Below, one piece after another: positions 1-8,965 of a DNA stretch of 38,725 bases. The notes beneath the pieces were generated by a model. It was not told the DNA's origin. It was given only the letters and a program-made list of their open reading frames with translations, and did no database searches. This DNA is from Bacteroidales bacterium (GTDB lineage: Bacteria > Bacteroidota > Bacteroidia > Bacteroidales > UBA932): assembly GCA_017464245.1 (NCBI GenBank), contig JAFUDV010000002.1:1-38725 (forward strand). The letters are read 5' to 3'. Every line of letters begins with the position of its first letter. Within the stretch, counting starts at the first letter, position 1. Both the position numbers and the translations under genes were made by a program.

Positions 1-103
<103 letters not shown>

Positions 104-107
104 CGGG

Positions 108-135
108 AGCCCGATCGTCGAAAGACGGTCGGGCT
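108..135 (+). terminator. Hairpin terminator of the rRNA operon
   Basis: AGCCCGATCGTC (108-119) pairs with GACGGTCGGGCT (124-135) around a GAAA tetraloop. All 12 positions pair, one as G-T wobble. The run after it is TCTTC rather than a clean T tract, so it is a strong hairpin with a weak U-tail. Its place directly after the 5S gene supports termination of the rRNA operon. Confidence 0.8.
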
Positions 136-192
136 TCTTCGGATGGGAGGTGAGGACTGCAATAAGGCCGATGAAATGTCGGGGGAAATGCT

Positions 193-200
193 TACATTTG
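193..200 (+). promoter_or_regulatory. Bacteroidota -7 box for the peptidase / alpha-galactosidase pair
   Basis: TACATTTG fits the Bacteroidota consensus TAnnTTTG and ends 25 bases before the ATG at 226. I see no clear TTTG -33 box at the usual spacing, so only the -7 element is supported. Confidence 0.55.
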
Positions 201-225
201 TAAGAATCGACAAGTTCTTGCATCT

Positions 226-2289
226 ATGAAAAAAGCATTTCTCTTCCTCTCCGCCCTCCTTGCCGCCGCCCTTCCGGCGATGGCCGACGAAGGAATGTGG
301 CTTCCGTCCCTGATTTCCCAGCGGATCGGCGACATGCAGGCCAAAGGCTTCCGACTCACCGCCGAAGATGTGTACAGTGTGAACCAGGCCTCGCTCAAGG
401 ACGCCGTCGTCCTGTTCGGCGGCGGGTGTACGGGTGAACTGGTCTCGGACGAAGGGCTTCTCCTGACGAACCATCACTGCGGCTACAGCTATATCCAGCG
501 CCACAGCAGCGTGGAGCACGACTATCTGAAGGATGGCTTCTGGGCCATGAACCGGGACGAAGAACTCCCCAACAAGGGATTGACAGTCAGTTTCCTGGAC
601 CATATGGACGAAGTGACGGACCTGGTCCTCAAAGGATATGAGCCCGGAATGACCGAGGCGCAGCGCGATTCCGTCGTGAAGGTCAATTCCGACCGGCTGG
701 TCCGCGAATCGACAGATCCGGACAAGGGGCTCAAGGCCAATGTGGAAGCCCTTTTCTACGGGAACCGGTATTATCTGTTTGTCTTCCGGGTGTACCGCGA
801 TGTCCGCCTGGTAGGCGCTCCGCCGTCCTCCATCGGCAAGTTCGGCGGCGATACCGACAACTGGATGTGGCCCCGTCATACCGGTGACTTCTCCATCTTC
901 CGGGTCTATGCCGACAAGGACAACAACCCGGCCGACTACTCCCCGGACAATGTCCCGTATCGTCCCCGGAAGTTCTTCAAAATCTCCCGCAAGGGCGTGC
1001 AGGAAGGCGATTTCACCTTCGTGTACGGTTGCCCCGGGAGCACGCAGGAGTATGTGATGTCCGACCAGGTCCGCTATGTCGCCGAGCAGTCCGACCCGCA
1101 GAAGATCGCCCTCCGCACCCAGCGCCTGGACATCCAGAAGAAGTACATGTCGGCCTCCCAGGCCGTCCGCATCCAGTATTCCTCCAAGAATGCCTCCGTG
1201 GCCAATGCCTGGAAGAAATGGCAGGGCGAGGAGAAGGGAATCAGGCGGATGCGCACCGTCGCTTCCAAACTCGCCTACGAACAGCGGTTCCGCGAATGGG
1301 CCCGGGGAACCCGCTACGAAGGGATTGTCGATGAACTCGGCGAAATCTATGCCCGCCGGAATCCGACCTACCTCGCCTACGAGTATTACAACGAAGCCGT
1401 CCGCACCATCGAACTCCTCTCGTTCGCCTCTGCCGTCCAGTCCCGCCTCCGGGCCGGCACCCCCACGGAGGATCTCATCGACAGTTTCTACAAGGACTAT
1501 TACCAGCCCATCGACGAAGAAACCTTCGTGGCTATGATGACCTCCTTCGACCGGAATGTTCCCGAGCGATTCAAGCCGGACTGGTTCCGCGAGCAGCTGG
1601 CGAAGTATGGTTCCGTAGCGGCCTGGAAAGATGATCTGTATGCCCATAGCCTCTTTATCGACCGGGAGAAGGTCGCCGCGCTCCGCAGCGTGGACGAGGT
1701 GGCCGGCGACCCCGCCATTGAAATGTACGACGCCTTCCTGGCCTGGTACCGGAAGGACCTGTATCCCGTCATCCAGGAAACCGGCGCCGCCCTCCGCGTG
1801 GCGAACCGGACCTATATGCAGGGGCAGATGGATTTCGAACCGCAGCGGGATTTCTATCCGGACGCGAACCTGACCCTCCGCATCGCCTATGGGCAGGTGA
1901 AGGGATACAGCCCCTATGACGGCGCCTACTACTATCCCGTCTCCACCCTCAAGGGCATCATCGAGAAGGACAATCCGGACATCTTCGATTACAACATTCC
2001 CCAGGTTCTCCGCGACATCTACGCACAGGGCGGCCATGACGGCCAGCCCGTCTGCTTCCTCGCCACGAACCATACGACCGGCGGCAACTCCGGCAGTCCC
2101 GTCATCAACGCCGACGGCGACCTCATCGGCATCAACTTCGACCGCGTGTGGGAGGGAACGATGAGCGACATCGCCTTCAATCCCGACATATGTCGCAATA
2201 TTTCCTTGGATATCAGATATTTACTCTTCGTTGTGGACCAGGTGGGCCATGCCTCCTATCTCTTCGATGAAATGTCCTTTGCCGATTAA
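226..2289 (+). CDS. dpp11: S46 family dipeptidyl-peptidase, DPP11 type (Asp/Glu-specific)
   Basis: Predicted secreted or periplasmic serine exopeptidase that removes dipeptides from the N-terminus of peptides. Residues 1-20 form a signal peptide with likely cleavage after AMA. Family S46 features are visible: catalytic His in TNHHC (about H84), Asp in HTGDFS (about D221) and the nucleophile in GGNSGSP (S622). The residue 18 after the nucleophile, which sets S1 specificity in this family, is Arg (R640, in NFDRVWEG). DPP11 enzymes carry Arg there and prefer Asp/Glu, whereas DPP7 carries Gly. Length 687 aa is normal, close to the 720 aa of the Porphyromonas enzyme. Such peptidases feed amino acids to peptide-using Bacteroidales. 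The stop codon overlaps the first possible ATG of the next gene by one base, so the two are probably co-transcribed. The family call is firm; the specificity call rests on one residue. Confidence 0.93.
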   Translation: MKKAFLFLSALLAAALPAMADEGMWLPSLISQRIGDMQAKGFRLTAEDVYSVNQASLKDAVVLFGGGCTGELVSDEGLLLTNHHCGYSYIQRHSSVEHDYLKDGFWAMNRDEELPNKGLTVSFLDHMDEVTDLVLKGYEPGMTEAQRDSVVKVNSDRLVRESTDPDKGLKANVEALFYGNRYYLFVFRVYRDVRLVGAPPSSIGKFGGDTDNWMWPRHTGDFSIFRVYADKDNNPADYSPDNVPYRPRKFFKISRKGVQEGDFTFVYGCPGSTQEYVMSDQVRYVAEQSDPQKIALRTQRLDIQKKYMSASQAVRIQYSSKNASVANAWKKWQGEEKGIRRMRTVASKLAYEQRFREWARGTRYEGIVDELGEIYARRNPTYLAYEYYNEAVRTIELLSFASAVQSRLRAGTPTEDLIDSFYKDYYQPIDEETFVAMMTSFDRNVPERFKPDWFREQLAKYGSVAAWKDDLYAHSLFIDREKVAALRSVDEVAGDPAIEMYDAFLAWYRKDLYPVIQETGAALRVANRTYMQGQMDFEPQRDFYPDANLTLRIAYGQVKGYSPYDGAYYYPVSTLKGIIEKDNPDIFDYNIPQVLRDIYAQGGHDGQPVCFLATNHTTGGNSGSPVINADGDLIGINFDRVWEGTMSDIAFNPDICRNISLDIRYLLFVVDQVGHASYLFDEMSFAD

Positions 2290-4544
2290 TGCCCATGAAA
2301 ACCATCCGAATCCTCCTTCCCGCCCTGCTGGTCCTCGCGCTGACGGCCCCGGACGCATCGGCCCGTAAAGAAAAGAAAAAGGCTTATGCCCACACCGTGA
2401 CGGAGATCCCTGCGGTGCAGAAGACTGTCATCCCCGTGGAGACCGCCCACACCCAGCTGGTCCTCCTGGTCCAGGACAACGGTGTCCTCCAGACCCTCCA
2501 TTACGGCGCCCGGATCGCCGATCCCGGCGCTTTCCGGGACTTCCGCACCTATCGTTCCCATGACAACGGAGACGGCCCGATGACCTATCCCACGGCGGGC
2601 GGCCGCTATGTCGGGGAACCCGCCCTCCATGTGAAGTATGCCGATGGCTACCACAACACGGAACTCTACTATGCCAGCCATGAGGTCCGTTCCCATGGCG
2701 ACGTGGTTACGACGGAAATCCGCCTGAAAGACTTCGTTACCCTCCTGGAAGTCAAACTGGTGTACGATGCGTACCAGAAAGAGGACGTCATCCTCGCCCA
2801 TACGGAGATCCTGAATGGGGGCAAGCAGCCGGTGGAGCTGCTGAACTACGCTTCCGGCGCCCTGTCCCTGGATGCCGACCGGTATTACCTCACGCATTTC
2901 CACGGCGGCTGGGCCGACGAGATGCAGATCGACGGGGAACTGCTCAAGCACGATACCAAGGTCATCGAATCCCGCCGCGGTACGCAGGTCACCCAGTGCA
3001 GCAATCCCTCCTTCCTGGTGAGCCTGGATGCGGACCGCCTGCAGGAATCCACCGGGGAAGTGGTCGCCGGCGCACTTGCCTGGAGCGGAAACTTCCGCCT
3101 CTCTTTCGAGAAGGACGAATCCGGGCGCCTGACCATCCTTTCGGGCATCAGCCCGTACGCCTCGGCCTATACGCTGGCCGCGGGGCAGACCTTCGTCACC
3201 CCGGAGTTCATCTATACGTTCTCGCAGCGGGGTGCCGGCCAGGCTTCCCGGAACCTCCATGCATGGGCCCGGAACTACGGCGTCTATGGTGGGGGACAGG
3301 TGAATCCCACTCTCCTGAACAGCTGGGAGGGCGCCTATTTCACTTTCACGACGGAGACGCTGCTCCGGATGATCGACGATGCTGCGGCGATGGGCCTAGA
3401 GATGTTCGTCCTGGATGACGGCTGGTTCGCGAAGGACTATCCCCGCAACGGGGACGATGCCGGCCTGGGAGACTGGGAGGTCAATACCGCCAAACTTCCG
3501 GAAGGAATTGATTATGTGGCGTCCTATGCCCATGAAAAGGGTCTCAGGTTCGGGATCTGGATCGAGCCGGAGATGGTGAATCCCCAGAGCAACCTGGCCC
3601 ATGCGCATCCCGAGTGGGTAGTCCAGAGCCCCGGACGGGAGATCTACCAGAGCCGGAACCAGTGGGTGCTGGACCTCAGCAACCCGGCCGTGCAGGATTT
3701 CGTGTACGAAATCTTCGACAACACGATGCAGCTCTCGGACAAGATCGACTACATCAAGTGGGACTGCAACCGGATCGTGGCCAATGCGGGCAGCGAGTAC
3801 CTGGGAAAGGACCAGGACCGCTTCTTCGTGGACTATGCGCAGGGCATCTACAACATCATGCGCCGCCTGCGTGAGAAATACCCCGACACCATCGTCCAGT
3901 GCTGCTCTTCCGGCGGAGGACGGGTGGATTACGGCGCCCTGAAGTATTTCAACGAGATCTGGACCAGCGACAATACGGACGCTTTTACGCGGGCGTATAT
4001 CCAGTATGCGACGAACCTCATCTATCCCGCCTGCATCATGGCTTCCCACGTGTCCGCGGTGCCGAACCACCAGACCGGCAACGTGACGCCGCTGAAGTTC
4101 CGCTTCGACATCGCCTGCTCCGGCCGGCTGGGCATGGAACTCCAGCCCAGGAACCTGACGGAAGGGGAGCGCGCCCTGGCGGACCGCTGCATCCGGTCCT
4201 ACAGGCAGTACCGCGACCTGGTGTTCACCGGGGACGTTTACCGCCTCGCCTCACCGTATGAGGGAGATTACTATGCGCTGATGTATGTATCACAGGACCG
4301 GCGCCGTGCGGTGGTCTTCACCTACTGCCTCAAGTATCAGAACCGCGCAGTCGGTGCCCATGTCATCCGGATGGACGGCCTGGATCCGGACCGGAAGTAC
4401 AAAGTCACGGAGCTGAATGTGGACCGTTCCTCCTGGTGGGGATCCGGCAAGGCCCACGGCGGCGACTTCCTGATGAACGGAGGGTTCAACCCGTCCCTTC
4501 TCAAGACCTTCGACAGTGCCGTCTTCTATCTGGAAGCGGATTAA
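2289..4544 (+). CDS. Secreted alpha-galactosidase, glycoside hydrolase family 36
   Basis: Predicted to hydrolyse terminal alpha-1,6-linked galactose from raffinose-type oligosaccharides or galactomannan. The order matches GH36: an N-terminal beta-sandwich (about 40-320), then a TIM barrel with LDDGWF (375-380), WIEPEMV (424-430), the nucleophile in KWDCNR (D492) and the acid/base Asp in WTSDNTDAF (D561), then a C-terminal beta domain. The length of 751 aa is typical. The N-terminus is a signal peptide ending near DASA, so the enzyme is exported. Two starts are possible, ATG at 2289 or ATG at 2295; the second gives the more usual MKT start and removes the one-base overlap with the upstream stop. 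No SusC/SusD pair or other glycan gene is adjacent, so this is not a standard polysaccharide utilisation locus. The 3' end overlaps the convergent ketoreductase gene by four bases. Confidence 0.95.
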   Translation: MPMKTIRILLPALLVLALTAPDASARKEKKKAYAHTVTEIPAVQKTVIPVETAHTQLVLLVQDNGVLQTLHYGARIADPGAFRDFRTYRSHDNGDGPMTYPTAGGRYVGEPALHVKYADGYHNTELYYASHEVRSHGDVVTTEIRLKDFVTLLEVKLVYDAYQKEDVILAHTEILNGGKQPVELLNYASGALSLDADRYYLTHFHGGWADEMQIDGELLKHDTKVIESRRGTQVTQCSNPSFLVSLDADRLQESTGEVVAGALAWSGNFRLSFEKDESGRLTILSGISPYASAYTLAAGQTFVTPEFIYTFSQRGAGQASRNLHAWARNYGVYGGGQVNPTLLNSWEGAYFTFTTETLLRMIDDAAAMGLEMFVLDDGWFAKDYPRNGDDAGLGDWEVNTAKLPEGIDYVASYAHEKGLRFGIWIEPEMVNPQSNLAHAHPEWVVQSPGREIYQSRNQWVLDLSNPAVQDFVYEIFDNTMQLSDKIDYIKWDCNRIVANAGSEYLGKDQDRFFVDYAQGIYNIMRRLREKYPDTIVQCCSSGGGRVDYGALKYFNEIWTSDNTDAFTRAYIQYATNLIYPACIMASHVSAVPNHQTGNVTPLKFRFDIACSGRLGMELQPRNLTEGERALADRCIRSYRQYRDLVFTGDVYRLASPYEGDYYALMYVSQDRRRAVVFTYCLKYQNRAVGAHVIRMDGLDPDRKYKVTELNVDRSSWWGSGKAHGGDFLMNGGFNPSLLKTFDSAVFYLEAD

Positions 4545-5260
4545 GTGTAAAGACCTCCGTTGACGGAGATGCATTCGCCCGTGATGTAGGAAGCATCCGG
4601 CGAGGCAAGGAAAGCGACGGCGGCAGCGACCTCTTCCGGTCGTCCGAAACGGGCGGCCGGAATGTCTTTTTTCAGGGTGGCCTCGTCCAGTCCTTCGGTC
4701 ATGTCCGTAGTGATGAAGCCGGGGGCTACGGCATTGACCGTCACCTTCTTCCGGGCGACTTCCTGCGCCAGGGCCTTGGTGGCGGCGATGATGCCGCCTT
4801 TGGCGGCGGAGTAATTGGCCTGACCCGGAAGGCCCTTGATTCCGCTCAGGGACGCGACGTTCACGATCCGTCCGTACTTGTGCAGCACCATCGGCTGCAG
4901 GACGGCCTGCGTGACATGGAAGAAGCTGTTCAGGTTCGTGTCGATGACGGAGGCCCATTCCCCGGCATCCATGAAGACCATCAGGTTGTCCCGCCGGATG
5001 CCGGCATTGTTCACCAGCACCTCGATGTACGTGTCCGGATGCGCCGCCTGCCATCCGCCGATGGCGGACCGGACGGCTTCGGAATCCGAGATGTCGAACC
5101 GGAGCAGTTCTCCGGCTCCGCCGATGGCTTCCAGCGTTTCGCGGGCGGCCGTTTCGTTGGAAACGTAGTTGATGAGGACGTGGTAGCCCATGGAGGCGAG
5201 GCGGAGGACGACGGCGCGGCCGATGCCGCGGCTGCCGCCGGTGACGAGTGCGGTTTTCAT
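4541..5260 (-). CDS. 3-oxoacyl-ACP reductase, FabG-like SDR, of the polyene locus
   Basis: Short-chain dehydrogenase/reductase of 239 aa, predicted to reduce beta-ketoacyl-ACP with NADPH. The cofactor loop TGGSRGIG (7-14), NNAG (84-87) and the catalytic set N109, S137, Y150 and K154 (in ANYSAAKGG) are all intact. It is the last gene of the left arm of the locus. Its ATG overlaps the stop of the flavoprotein gene as ATGA, so they are translationally coupled. A housekeeping fabG is equally possible by sequence alone. Location beside a ketosynthase and a desaturase-like protein favours a dedicated ketoreductase for polyene assembly. The 3' end meets the alpha-galactosidase gene in a shared TTAA. 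Confidence 0.92.
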   Translation of the reverse strand: MKTALVTGGSRGIGRAVVLRLASMGYHVLINYVSNETAARETLEAIGGAGELLRFDISDSEAVRSAIGGWQAAHPDTYIEVLVNNAGIRRDNLMVFMDAGEWASVIDTNLNSFFHVTQAVLQPMVLHKYGRIVNVASLSGIKGLPGQANYSAAKGGIIAATKALAQEVARKKVTVNAVAPGFITTDMTEGLDEATLKKDIPAARFGRPEEVAAAVAFLASPDASYITGECISVNGGLYT

Positions 5261-6363
5261 CTTTCGAGGATATGGTTCAAGGTGGATTCGCCGAGGATTT
5301 CCCGGCAGGTGACGAGTGCGGTTTCGGACACGCCCAGGACCCCGTGCAGGCCGCAGTTCTGGCCGGTCAGGTAGAGCCCCGGGACGGGCGTCCGGGGAGG
5401 GACATAGCAGGTGGCGTCTTTTTTACGGATGCCGAAGGCGGTTCCGCCGGGCGTTCCGGTATAGCGCTCCCAGGTCGCCGGCGTGCTGGTCCAGTATTGT
5501 TCCACGGCCGGTTCCAGTCCCGGAACCCGGCGGATCAGGCTGTCCGCCAGGGCGTTCCGGTCGGGGACCTGTCTCTCGCTGAAAGTGAGAAGGTCCGCGC
5601 TCCGGGCGAAGCCCTTTCCGTCCGGATTCCCATAGTGAAGCATCAGGTTGCCGTCGTAAACCGTGCTCCATCCCTTATAGGGAAGCGTTTCCGGGCGCAA
5701 CTTGCAGTAAACCGTGAAGATGCCGGGGCCGTTTTCCAGGGCATGCAGCCGGTGAAGGTATGAGGGACGGACATGGCCTTTGAACAGCGCGAAGGTGTTT
5801 CGCGGGTGGATGTCGGAGATGACCGTCCCTTCGTAGGAACTTCCGTCCTTGCACAGGACCCGTCCCGGTTCGATGGCGGTCACTTCGCAGTCGGTCCGGA
5901 GGGAACCGTTGATCTGGGCGGCCAGGCACCGGACGATCAGGTCGCCCGCCGGAAGCCGCCAGGCCCCTTTCTTGAAAGGTTCCATCACGTGAAGGTACTC
6001 ATCCATCGTCACATCCCCGTCTGGGGAAGACAGTCGGAGCGCATTCCCGAGCGGGTAGGAAAGGTCGGAAAGCCGGTGCGAAACACCGTCCAGGACGATT
6101 TCGTCAGGCTCTTCCACCTGCTCCCAGGGAAGGTCCATCAGCCCCAGCGGGCGGAAGATCCGCTCCAGCGGGCCGCCTTCCTCCAGGCCGGCCACGGAGT
6201 GGAATCCGGTGTCGAACCGGAGCCCTTCGCGGACGAAGGTCTGGAGACAGCCGCCGGGCTGCGCGGCTTTTTCCAAGACGGTCACGTGGTAACCCGCCCG
6301 GGACAGGAGCGCACCCGAGAGAAGACCGCCGAGGCCGGAACCGATGATGACGGCCTCAGACAT
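5257..6363 (-). CDS. FAD-dependent oxidoreductase, phytoene-desaturase-like
   Basis: Residues 6-31 form a dinucleotide-binding Rossmann fold with GSGLGG (8-13), a further Gly, and the acidic residue ending VLEK (E31), followed by PGG (37-39), as in the amine-oxidase/CrtI superfamily. The C-terminal part has GLYLTGQNCGLHGVLGV, the usual second FAD contact. At 368 aa it is well short of typical CrtI enzymes (about 490-500 aa). The start is at 6363: the frame stays open upstream, but that part is Pro/Ser-rich and lies inside the ketosynthase 3' end. This start gives an eight-base overlap with the ketosynthase stop. Related proteins occur in flexirubin and aryl polyene loci of Bacteroidota. The likely role is oxidation or isomerisation of the polyene or its head group; the substrate is unknown. 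Confidence 0.85.
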   Translation of the reverse strand: MSEAVIIGSGLGGLLSGALLSRAGYHVTVLEKAAQPGGCLQTFVREGLRFDTGFHSVAGLEEGGPLERIFRPLGLMDLPWEQVEEPDEIVLDGVSHRLSDLSYPLGNALRLSSPDGDVTMDEYLHVMEPFKKGAWRLPAGDLIVRCLAAQINGSLRTDCEVTAIEPGRVLCKDGSSYEGTVISDIHPRNTFALFKGHVRPSYLHRLHALENGPGIFTVYCKLRPETLPYKGWSTVYDGNLMLHYGNPDGKGFARSADLLTFSERQVPDRNALADSLIRRVPGLEPAVEQYWTSTPATWERYTGTPGGTAFGIRKKDATCYVPPRTPVPGLYLTGQNCGLHGVLGVSETALVTCREILGESTLNHILER

Positions 6364-7573
6364 TCCGGACGATGAGGGTGGAGTTGGTCCCGCCGAAGCC
6401 GAAGGAGTTGGACAGGAAGGTATCGAACGGACGCTCAATGGTTTCCGCGGGAATCCAGAGTTTCTCCGAATCCTCGTCGGGATGCTCGAAATTGATGTTG
6501 CCGGCGATGAAGCCGCCCTTCATCATCAGGATGGAATAGACGATCTCGCTGGCGCCGGCCATCCACATTTCGTGACCGGTCTGGCTTTTGGTGGACGTGA
6601 CCGGGACCGTCTTTTCACCGAACACGCGGGCGATGGCCTTGGCCTCGTTCGCGTCGCCCACGTGGGTGGATGTCGCATGGGCATTGACATAACCGATCTC
6701 ACGGAGGTCGATGCCGGCGCGCCGGATGGCCATCTCCAGGGAGCGGGCCGGGCCGTCCACGTTGGGGGTGGAAATGTGGTCGCCGTTCGCGGAGAAGCCG
6801 TAGCCGAGGACCTCGGCGAAGATGGGTGCACCCCGGCGGACAGCCGATTCGTAGCTCTCCAGGATGACAGTCGCCGCACCGCCGCCCGGCACGAGGCCGT
6901 CCCGGTCGCGGTCGAAGGGACGGCTCGCCTTCGTGGGCTCGTCTTCCCGCGTGGAGAAGGCGGAAATGCCGTCGAACGAGCCGGTTGCAGCGGGGTTGAC
7001 TTCCTGCGCACCTCCGCACACGACCATCTCCTGCAGTCCGTTCTGGATGAGCAGGGCACCCAGGCCGATGGCGTGCGATCCGCTGGCGCAGGCGCCGGAA
7101 ACGGTGAGATTGATGCCTTTCAGGTGGAAGATGACCCCCAGGTTCATCGTCACGGTGGAATTCATGGACTGGAAGATGGCCCCGGAGCCGCACAGCATCG
7201 TGTCCTTCTTCTCCACGATCTTGGAGATGGACTTGTACACGGCGTCGGCCGTGGAATCATTTCCGTACAGGAGACCGACTTCATGGCTGTCCAGCCAGTC
7301 CTGGTCGATGCCGGCCTGCTTCAGGGCATCCCGCGTGGCGCAGTAGGCATACTGGGCCGGTTCGGGCATATAGACCCTCAGGGGGCGGGGGAGTTCCTTC
7401 TTGAGGTCGGGCAGGGGCAGACTGGCGGTCAGCCCCGACCGGAACCCGAGTTCCTTCCGGACCGGATCCAGCACGATGCCGGACTTACCTGTATAGAGGG
7501 CGTTCCGCACCTCTTCCAAGGTCGTGCCCAGGCACGACCAGATTCCCATTCCCGTGATGACGACTCTCTGCAT
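6356..7573 (-). CDS. Beta-ketoacyl-ACP synthase, FabF-like (ketosynthase 1 of the locus)
   Basis: Full-length 405 aa condensing enzyme of the KAS II type. The Cys-His-His triad is complete: C162 in SGACASGSH, H299 in NAHATST and H334 in TGHEM, with the C-terminal glycine-rich NSFGFGGTNST. It should extend acyl-ACP with malonyl-ACP. It is the first gene of the left arm and starts about 20 bases downstream of a -7 box in the divergent gap shared with lysC. It overlaps the next gene by eight bases. A primary-metabolism FabF role is possible. However, two more full ketosynthases and two Cys-less partners lie across the lysC-lysA pair, which makes a specialised polyene role more likely. Confidence 0.93.
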   Translation of the reverse strand: MQRVVITGMGIWSCLGTTLEEVRNALYTGKSGIVLDPVRKELGFRSGLTASLPLPDLKKELPRPLRVYMPEPAQYAYCATRDALKQAGIDQDWLDSHEVGLLYGNDSTADAVYKSISKIVEKKDTMLCGSGAIFQSMNSTVTMNLGVIFHLKGINLTVSGACASGSHAIGLGALLIQNGLQEMVVCGGAQEVNPAATGSFDGISAFSTREDEPTKASRPFDRDRDGLVPGGGAATVILESYESAVRRGAPIFAEVLGYGFSANGDHISTPNVDGPARSLEMAIRRAGIDLREIGYVNAHATSTHVGDANEAKAIARVFGEKTVPVTSTKSQTGHEMWMAGASEIVYSILMMKGGFIAGNINFEHPDEDSEKLWIPAETIERPFDTFLSNSFGFGGTNSTLIVRNV

Positions 7574-7592
7574 GGCGTTTCTCTAATTCCTG

Positions 7593-7600
7593 CAAATTTA
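7593..7600 (-). promoter_or_regulatory. -7 box for the left arm of the polyene locus
   Basis: On the minus strand this reads TAAATTTG, matching TAnnTTTG, and ends about 19 bases before the ketosynthase start at 7573. No matching -33 TTTG is obvious. It lies back to back with the lysC promoter in a 75-base AT-rich gap. Confidence 0.55.
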
Positions 7601-7614
7601 CGGTTTTTTTTGTC

Positions 7615-7622
7615 TATATTTG
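7615..7622 (+). promoter_or_regulatory. -7 box for lysC-lysA
   Basis: TATATTTG is a full match to the Bacteroidota -7 consensus and ends 26 bases before the lysC ATG at 7649. The upstream T tract may act as an AT-rich element; a -33 box is not clear. Confidence 0.6.
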
Positions 7623-7648
7623 CGGGTACAACGAAACGAACTTGACAG

Positions 7649-8965
7649 ATGAAGGTTATGAAATTCGGCGGGACCTCCGTGGGGACCGCCGGCCGTATGC
7701 AGCATGTGGCGGAACTGGTGGCCGCCGCCGGACAGAACCTCGTCGTGCTGTCCGCCATGTCCGGCACCACGAACACGCTCGTGGAAATCGCCGGTTACCT
7801 GTACAACCACAATTCCGAGGGGGCGAGGGACACCATCAGCCGCCTGGAAGGGAAGTATCTGAAAGTCATCAAGGAACTCTACTCCACCGAGGAATATGCG
7901 GAGAAGGCCCGGGCGTTTGTCCATGAGACCTTCGCCTTCCTGGGCACCTTCGCCAAGCAGCTGTTCGGTCCGGTCCAGGAAAAGATCATCCTCGCCCAGG
8001 GTGAACTCCTGTCCACCCATCTGATGTACTGGTACATGCAGGAGAAGGGCATCGGCGTGGAACTGCTGCCGGCCCTTGACTTCATGAGGACCGACGTCCA
8101 GGGAGAACCCGATCCCGAATACATCCGGGAACATCTGTCCCGGCTCATCGCGGAGCATCCCGACGCGCAGCTGTACCTGACCCAGGGCTACATCTGCCGG
8201 AATGCCCATGACGAGGTGGACAACCTCCAGCGGGGCGGGTCCGACTATACGGCCTCGCTCGTGGGGGCGGCCCTCGACGCGGAGGAAATCCAGATCTGGA
8301 CCGACATTGACGGCATGCACAACAACGATCCCCGCATCGTCAAGGATACGGAAGCGGTCCGGCACCTCCATTTCGAGGAGGCGGCCGAGCTTGCGTATTT
8401 CGGCGCGAAGATCCTGCATCCGACCTGCATCCAGCCGGCCCGCTATGCCAACATCCCGGTCCGCCTGCTGAACACGATGGAGCCGGAAGCGCCCGGCACC
8501 CTGATCAACAACGTTCCCGAGCCCGGCACCATCAAGGCCGTGGCCGCGAAAGACAACATCGTCGCCATCAAGATCAAGTCTTCCCGGATGCTTCTTGCGC
8601 ATGGTTTCCTACGCAAAGTGTTCGAAATCTTCGAGAGTTACCGCACGCCCATCGATATGATCTGCACCTCCGAGGTGGGCGTTTCCATGTCCATCGACGA
8701 CACCCGCTACCTCGGCGAAATCGTCCATGACCTGAAGAAGTACGGGACCGTCACCGTGGATCTGGACATGTGCATCATCTGCGTGGTGGGCGACATGGAC
8801 TGGGAGAACGTGGGCTTCGAGTCCAAGGCCCTCAGCGCCATGAAGGACATCCCCGTGCGGATGGTCTCCTACGGCGGCAGCAACTACAACATCTCCTTCC
8901 TGGTCAAGGAGGAAGACAAGGAATCGTCCCTCAAAGCCCTCAGCGCCAGCCTGTTCGCGAAATGA
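7649..8965 (+). CDS. lysC: Aspartate kinase (monofunctional)
   Basis: Phosphorylates aspartate, the first step toward diaminopimelate/lysine, threonine and methionine. The 438 aa protein opens with the kinase signature KFGGTSVG (5-12) and has the aspartate-binding loop RGGSDYTA (195-202). The C-terminal part from about residue 300 looks like paired ACT domains (for example VAIKIKSSRM and ISFLVKEED), the usual site of lysine feedback. There is no fused homoserine dehydrogenase. Its stop overlaps the lysA start as ATGA, forming a clear lysine/diaminopimelate operon. The odd feature is position: this pair sits in the middle of the polyene locus. Confidence 0.95.
   Translation: MKVMKFGGTSVGTAGRMQHVAELVAAAGQNLVVLSAMSGTTNTLVEIAGYLYNHNSEGARDTISRLEGKYLKVIKELYSTEEYAEKARAFVHETFAFLGTFAKQLFGPVQEKIILAQGELLSTHLMYWYMQEKGIGVELLPALDFMRTDVQGEPDPEYIREHLSRLIAEHPDAQLYLTQGYICRNAHDEVDNLQRGGSDYTASLVGAALDAEEIQIWTDIDGMHNNDPRIVKDTEAVRHLHFEEAAELAYFGAKILHPTCIQPARYANIPVRLLNTMEPEAPGTLINNVPEPGTIKAVAAKDNIVAIKIKSSRMLLAHGFLRKVFEIFESYRTPIDMICTSEVGVSMSIDDTRYLGEIVHDLKKYGTVTVDLDMCIICVVGDMDWENVGFESKALSAMKDIPVRMVSYGGSNYNISFLVKEEDKESSLKALSASLFAK

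Noticed and set aside
6656-6669. CCCACGTGGG palindrome inside ketosynthase 1 and TCACGTGA near 5985 as possible parS sites
   Set aside because: Both match only the central six to eight bases of parS, are in coding regions far from parAB, and have no supporting arms.
8770-8961. Upstream extension of lysA into lysC
   Set aside because: The extra 64 codons overlap the ACT region of lysC in another frame and have no decarboxylase similarity; ATG 8962 gives the normal length.
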